From JBOGXB01 sp050694215 (GTDB taxonomy: Bacteria; Actinomycetota; CADDZG01; WHSQ01): DNA of 5,638 nt. This document shows positions 1 through 5,638 of the stretch, piece after piece (the stretch's first letter is position 1; each line of letters opens with the position of its first letter). Location: positions 1 through 5,638 of the forward strand of contig JBOGXB010000095.1 in NCBI GenBank assembly GCA_050694215.1. Reading direction: 5' to 3'. Below the pieces are notes generated by a model. The model had not been told where the DNA came from. It made no database searches and saw only the letters and a list, made by a program, of their open reading frames with translations. Both the position numbers and the translations under genes were made by a program.

Positions 1-74
1 GAGAGCTGTGTCACGGTGCCGCCCCGCTCTTCGCTCTGCGCGCTCAGATCGGAGGGATCCTGCTGTGGGGTCAT
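1..74 (-). CDS. 5' end of the gene downstream of dnaG; possibly primary sigma factor RpoD (partial)
   Basis: An ATG at 74-72 follows the dnaG TAG stop with no spacer, in the same frame, and the frame stays open to the window edge. The 24 visible codons begin MTPQQDPSDLSAQ and are rich in Gln, Ser, Asp and Glu, as expected of a poorly conserved, disordered N-terminus. Nothing in them identifies a family. The only reason to suspect rpoD is context: in many bacteria dnaG is followed directly by the primary sigma factor gene, whose N-terminus is variable and acidic. A weak GGGA lies 8 bases upstream of the ATG, inside dnaG, so translation is probably coupled to termination of primase synthesis. 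An in-frame GTG at 14-12 is an alternative start without a better ribosome binding site. I am fairly sure this is a gene start and only moderately sure of its identity. Confidence 0.55.
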   Translation of the reverse strand, partial: MTPQQDPSDLSAQSEERGGTVTQL

Positions 75-1880
75 CTATTCGGTCCCATCGACACTGCGTA
101 GCAGATCTCGTCGCTGCGCTTCAAGCTCCACGAGCTCGGTGAACAGTGCATCGTGCCTCTCCCCATCGGCCAGCGGATTCAGCTCTTGAAGGACGTCCCG
201 GCGGGATCTGATCTCCCGTTCCAGACGAAAAACACGCAGACGAAGGAAAACTTCCCGGAGATGGTCGTCCAGGCCGTCCGCCGGTCCCGGCGGGGTCCCT
301 ACGGTGAGCTCTGTGAATAGTGCAAGCGCATCCGGGCTGAGATCGTCCACGACATCGGCCCCCACCTGCGCCGATCCCTCCTTGGAGGCGGCGGCGACAC
401 GAAAGAGCTCTCGCCGGCCCGGGGCAGTGAAGTGACCCTCGTCCACTTCATCCAACCAGGGCCTGGACTCTCTAGTTCGGGTCAGCGACAATCTCAACGC
501 CTCTCGTTCGACTTTTACGTGACCGGGTAGCCGGCGATCCCGATCCCTTTCGGCCACTCCCCCAACACGCTCGGACTCGACCGAACCTCGCTCCGCCAGC
601 ACACGCTGAATCGCTTCAGGTTCAACGCCGATTCGCCGACCGACCGCGAACGCGTATTCGTGTCTAGCGATCGGGTCCGGATGCCACCCTAGCACCGTGG
701 CTGCCTCCCGAGCGGCCCTGGAACGCGCCTCCGGAGTGTCCAGCGGAAGCTTCGAGATCGTCTGTTCGAGCTTGAATTCGAGGAGCGGTTGAGCGGTTTC
801 GATGATCTTTCGTATCGCTTCCGGCCCGTCTTCCTTGACGACCTCTGCAGGGTCACGCCCGTCGGGGAGCGGAGCTACTAGGACCTCCAATCCGATCCGG
901 TGATGCAATCCGAAGCCGCGCTCCGTTGCGCCTTTCCCCGCGTCGTCCGCGTCGAACATCAACACCGCACGATCCGAGAACCGCTTGAGGAGCTCGAAGT
1001 GCGATTCCGTCAACGCAACTCCGTTGGTGGCCACCGTTTCTGTGATACCGGCCTCGTGCAGCGCGATAACGTCGGTGTAGCCCTCAACGACGAGAGCCGA
1101 GCCGCGCGAGATCGCAGATTTCGCCTTGTCGAGCCCGTACATCACTCGCGATTTGGAAAAAACCTGGGTCTCGGCGCTGTTGAGGTACTTGGGTCCCTGA
1201 TCGGGTCGCAGCGCCCGTGCGCCGAAGCCCACGACGTCGCCCTGGAGGCTCCAGGTGGGAAAGGTGACCCTCTGGCGGAAGGTGTCGTAGAGGCCTCCGT
1301 CGCGCTCGCTCCTGCGTCCCAGGTCGGCCTTCAGGATCTCCTCGGTCGTGAAGCCCTTGTCGAGCAGGTGGCGGCTAAGCGAGTCCCGTCCCGGCGCGTA
1401 GCCAAGCTTCCAGCGTGCGGCCACTTCCTTGCCGAAACCGCGCCCTTCGAGATAGCGACGGGCCCCCAGGGCGTCAGGCGAGTTGATCAGCGCTCGGTGG
1501 AAGAACTCGACCGCGCGGCGATTGGCCTCGATCAGCCGCGCCTTGAACCCGGCCGCCCGGGCCTCGCCCGGCCGAACCTCCTCGTAGTGGAGGTCGTAGC
1601 CGCTCTTCCTCGCGACCCACTCGACCGCCTCGGGGAATGGAAGGGTCTCCATCTTCTGGACGAAGGTGTAGACGTTGCCGCCTTCACCACAGCCGAAGCA
1701 GAACCAGAGGCCACGAGATGAATCGACGGTGAAAGACGGTGTCTTCTCGGAATGGAAGGGACAGAGCCCCTTGAAGGTGTGACCGCCCGAGCGCTTGAGC
1801 TGGGTGTGCGCAGAGATGATCTCGACGATGTCGCCGCGCTCACGCAGATCGTCGATGTCTTGCTCTTTGATTCTCGCCAT
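75..1880 (-). CDS. dnaG: DNA primase DnaG
   Basis: Primase synthesises the short RNA primers used by the replicative polymerase and acts at the fork with the DnaB helicase. The 601-residue product is of usual bacterial length. Residues 1-100 form the CHC2 zinc-binding domain, with ligands C40, H43, C61 and C64 in GLCPFH and FCFGC, the same spacing as in E. coli. The catalytic core follows, including the conserved block GFGARAL...KYLNSAET...FSK at about 218-243. The TOPRIM fold spans about 261-345, with the acidic residue E266 in VVEGYTDV and the metal-binding D310 and D312 in FDADDAG. A charged linker at about 430-452, rich in Arg, Glu and Asp, leads to a weakly conserved C-terminal domain (about 453-601) expected to bind DnaB. 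The ATG at 1880 gives the typical N-terminus MARIKEQDIDDLRER. No key residue is missing. It lies 50 bases after dgt and directly abuts the next gene (TAG then ATG). Confidence 0.98.
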   Translation of the reverse strand: MARIKEQDIDDLRERGDIVEIISAHTQLKRSGGHTFKGLCPFHSEKTPSFTVDSSRGLWFCFGCGEGGNVYTFVQKMETLPFPEAVEWVARKSGYDLHYEEVRPGEARAAGFKARLIEANRRAVEFFHRALINSPDALGARRYLEGRGFGKEVAARWKLGYAPGRDSLSRHLLDKGFTTEEILKADLGRRSERDGGLYDTFRQRVTFPTWSLQGDVVGFGARALRPDQGPKYLNSAETQVFSKSRVMYGLDKAKSAISRGSALVVEGYTDVIALHEAGITETVATNGVALTESHFELLKRFSDRAVLMFDADDAGKGATERGFGLHHRIGLEVLVAPLPDGRDPAEVVKEDGPEAIRKIIETAQPLLEFKLEQTISKLPLDTPEARSRAAREAATVLGWHPDPIARHEYAFAVGRRIGVEPEAIQRVLAERGSVESERVGGVAERDRDRRLPGHVKVEREALRLSLTRTRESRPWLDEVDEGHFTAPGRRELFRVAAASKEGSAQVGADVVDDLSPDALALFTELTVGTPPGPADGLDDHLREVFLRLRVFRLEREIRSRRDVLQELNPLADGERHDALFTELVELEAQRRDLLRSVDGTE

Positions 1881-1884
1881 ACCG

Positions 1885-1888
1885 CTCC
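1885..1888 (-). promoter_or_regulatory. Shine-Dalgarno-like GGAG before dnaG
   Basis: In the minus-strand sense the bases before the dnaG ATG read GCGGAGCGGT. The GGAG is complementary to the 16S anti-SD but only 4 bases from the start, which is short. I see no TANNNT -10 element in the 50-base dgt-dnaG gap, so dnaG is probably translated from a transcript that begins at or before dgt. Confidence 0.45.
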
Positions 1889-1930
1889 GCTTCTACACGA
1901 CGCGCGCTGAACTACGCCGGGGAAGCACGA

Positions 1931-2932
1931 TCATCCTAAGGCCCCCACCCCGAGATCGGGCGGAGGCGACCCCGTGACCCACTCGTATGCACGCAGGGCG
2001 AACCGATCGGTCATCCCGGCCACGTAGTCGACGGCCGCCACCTGCATCGACGCGCCCAATGGCTCTTCTTGCTCGGGGACGGGATGAGTGGAGTAGTGGT
2101 CGAGGAGGCTCGTGAGGATCTTCCTCACGGCGTTCAGGGTCGCCTCCCCGACCCGGCCGACGTAAACGCGCTCGAACATGAACTTCCTCGTCAGGGCCAT
2201 CGCCTCGAATACCCCATCGCTCATTTCTATCGAACCGGCGTTCGAGTGCTCGACTATGTCTCCGACCATCGTCTGGATCCGCTTGGAGTGCGTGCGCCCG
2301 AGGACGTCGAGGGCTTGAGAGGGCAGATCCCTCTCCGTCAGGATGCCCGCTCTTACCGCGTCGTCGATGTCGTGATTGATGTAGGCGATGCGGTCGGCGT
2401 AACGAGCGATCTGACCCTCGAGCGTCGCCGGGAACGTCGGCATCGACCACGTATGGTTCGCGATCCCGTCGCGCACCTCCCAAGTGAGGTTGAGCGCCTC
2501 GAGCACCTCCACGATGCGGACGGACTGGAGATTGTGCCGGAAGCCGGGGGCGAACTCGGCAACCACCTCCTCGCCGAGATGGCCGAACGGCGTGTGCCCC
2601 AGATCGTGTCCGAGGCAGACGGCCTCGACGAGGTCCTCGTTCAATCGCAAAGCCCGGGCGATCGTGCGCGCGACCTGGGTGACCTCGAGCGTGTGCGTGA
2701 GCCTCACTCGGTAGTGATCGCCCTCGGGGGCGAGGAACACCTGCGTCTTGTAGGCGAGGCGGCGGAACGCCTTGGAGTGGACGATCCGATCTCGATCGCG
2801 CTGGAAGCAAGTTCGGATGGCGTCGTCGTCCTCGTGAACGTCCCGGCCCTTGCTCTCGCTCGCGAGCCGGGCATGAGGCGAGAGGATGTCCCTCTCTATT
2901 TGCTCCGTCTGCTCTCGCACGCCTCGTTCCAT
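1931..2932 (-). CDS. dgt: deoxyguanosinetriphosphate triphosphohydrolase-like protein (HD-domain dNTPase)
   Basis: Enzymes of this family hydrolyse dGTP or other dNTPs to the deoxynucleoside and inorganic triphosphate, which controls dNTP pools in the cytoplasm. The 333-residue product carries the family blocks in order: FQRDRDRIVHSKAFRRL (about 43-59), KTQVF (62-66), RLTHTLEV (77-84), GHDLGHTPFGH (108-118) and the ADRIAY block (179-184). The HD metal ligands are then H80, H109, D110 and most likely D180. The length and the N-terminal SESKGR block match the short form seen in Clostridia and relatives; E. coli Dgt (about 505 residues) and mycobacterial Dgt (about 430) are longer. Substrate preference cannot be read from sequence, since many relatives act on several dNTPs and are nucleotide-activated. 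The ATG at 2932 has no clear Shine-Dalgarno; an in-frame GTG at codon 5 is a weaker alternative. It stands 50 bases before dnaG in the same direction. Confidence 0.95.
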   Translation of the reverse strand: MERGVREQTEQIERDILSPHARLASESKGRDVHEDDDAIRTCFQRDRDRIVHSKAFRRLAYKTQVFLAPEGDHYRVRLTHTLEVTQVARTIARALRLNEDLVEAVCLGHDLGHTPFGHLGEEVVAEFAPGFRHNLQSVRIVEVLEALNLTWEVRDGIANHTWSMPTFPATLEGQIARYADRIAYINHDIDDAVRAGILTERDLPSQALDVLGRTHSKRIQTMVGDIVEHSNAGSIEMSDGVFEAMALTRKFMFERVYVGRVGEATLNAVRKILTSLLDHYSTHPVPEQEEPLGASMQVAAVDYVAGMTDRFALRAYEWVTGSPPPDLGVGALG

Positions 2933-2939
2933 CGCCCTG

Positions 2940-2948
2940 AAAGTAGCA
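2940..2948 (-). promoter_or_regulatory. possible extended -10 promoter of dgt (leaderless)
   Basis: In the minus-strand sense the sequence reads TGCTACTTT, then 7 bases (CAGGGCG), then the dgt ATG. TACTTT fits the TANNNT pattern of housekeeping -10 elements, and the preceding TGC supplies the TGn of an extended -10. Transcription starting about 7 bases after the -10 would begin at the ATG itself. No convincing -35 hexamer lies 15-18 bases upstream (the region reads like CCGTTTCC), which is tolerated in extended -10 promoters. This is a motif match only. Confidence 0.35.
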
Positions 2949-2988
2949 CCGGGCGGCGACGGAAACGGAGGGCCCGTTCGTTCGTTTT

Positions 2989-3015
2989 GCCCCCCCGAAA
3001 TCGCCCGCGGGGGGC
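2989..3015 (-). terminator. GC-rich hairpin after ppdK, no U-tract (possible I-shaped terminator)
   Basis: A perfect 7-bp stem is formed by GCCCCCC at 2989-2995 and GGGGGGC at 3009-3015, with a 13-base loop. An alternative register pairs 2991-2997 with 3008-3014. It starts about 20 bases after the ppdK stop codon. On the minus-strand transcript the bases after the hairpin are AAAACGAACG, not a U-run, so it is not a canonical intrinsic terminator in that direction. U-less hairpins have been proposed as terminators in GC-rich actinobacteria, but this one could also just be a stable 3' end or a chance structure. Confidence 0.35.
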
Positions 3016-3034
3016 GCGAGTTACGAGAGAACGG

Positions 3035-5638
<2,604 letters not shown>

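Noticed and set aside
900..1721. A 273-codon plus-strand frame antisense to dnaG
   Set aside because: It lies wholly over the conserved primase core, shows no family motif and has shadow-frame composition.
1893..2810. A 305-codon minus-strand frame overlapping dgt in another register
   Set aside because: The translation is dominated by Arg, Gly, Pro and Ser, typical of a frame-shifted reading of a GC-rich gene. The dgt frame carries every conserved motif without interruption.
2975..2988. GTTC tandem (two copies) followed by TTTT in the ppdK-dgt gap, considered as a repeat or plus-strand terminator tail
   Set aside because: Two copies of a tetranucleotide is not a meaningful repeat, and the T-run precedes the hairpin on the plus strand instead of following it. 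No plus-strand gene ends here.

Overview
The window is a dense, GC-rich stretch of bacterial chromosome in which every supported gene lies on the minus strand. In transcription order (right to left) these are: pyruvate phosphate dikinase (ppdK, 5' end cut by the window edge), a dGTPase-family HD phosphohydrolase (dgt), DNA primase (dnaG), and the first 24 codons of a further gene starting directly after the dnaG stop codon. From gene order alone, that last gene is most likely the primary sigma factor rpoD.

The dgt-dnaG-rpoD order, with ppdK just upstream, is a known version of the macromolecular-synthesis region in Gram-positive-type lineages. The high GC content, the DnaG and PpdK sequences and the compact layout fit a deep-branching, probably uncultured member of Actinomycetota (Acidimicrobiia or Thermoleophilia-like). 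That placement is an inference from sequence style, not a database result. The dGTPase resembles the short form of Clostridia and related groups (an N-terminal SESKGR block, then FQRDRDRI and HSKAFRRL) rather than the longer mycobacterial form.

Layout: 1-74 holds the start of the downstream gene. 75-1880 is dnaG. 1881-1930 is a 50-base gap with a short Shine-Dalgarno-like GGAG. 1931-2932 is dgt. 2933-3034 is a 102-base gap with a GC-rich hairpin lacking a U-tract and an extended -10-like element placed to give a leaderless dgt transcript. 3035-5638 is ppdK, running off the right edge. No gap exceeds 300 bases. I see no tRNA, rRNA, mobile element, CRISPR array or long repeat.

How the genes relate: DnaG primes replication, the dGTPase trims dNTP pools, and the putative sigma factor directs housekeeping transcription, so dgt-dnaG-(rpoD) is plausibly one growth-linked transcript. 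PpdK interconverts pyruvate and PEP and probably has a separate transcript end. I found no new system here. The most useful leads are the Asn replacing the usual regulatory Thr beside PpdK's catalytic His, the in-frame TAG-ATG junction after dnaG, and the possible leaderless dgt promoter.
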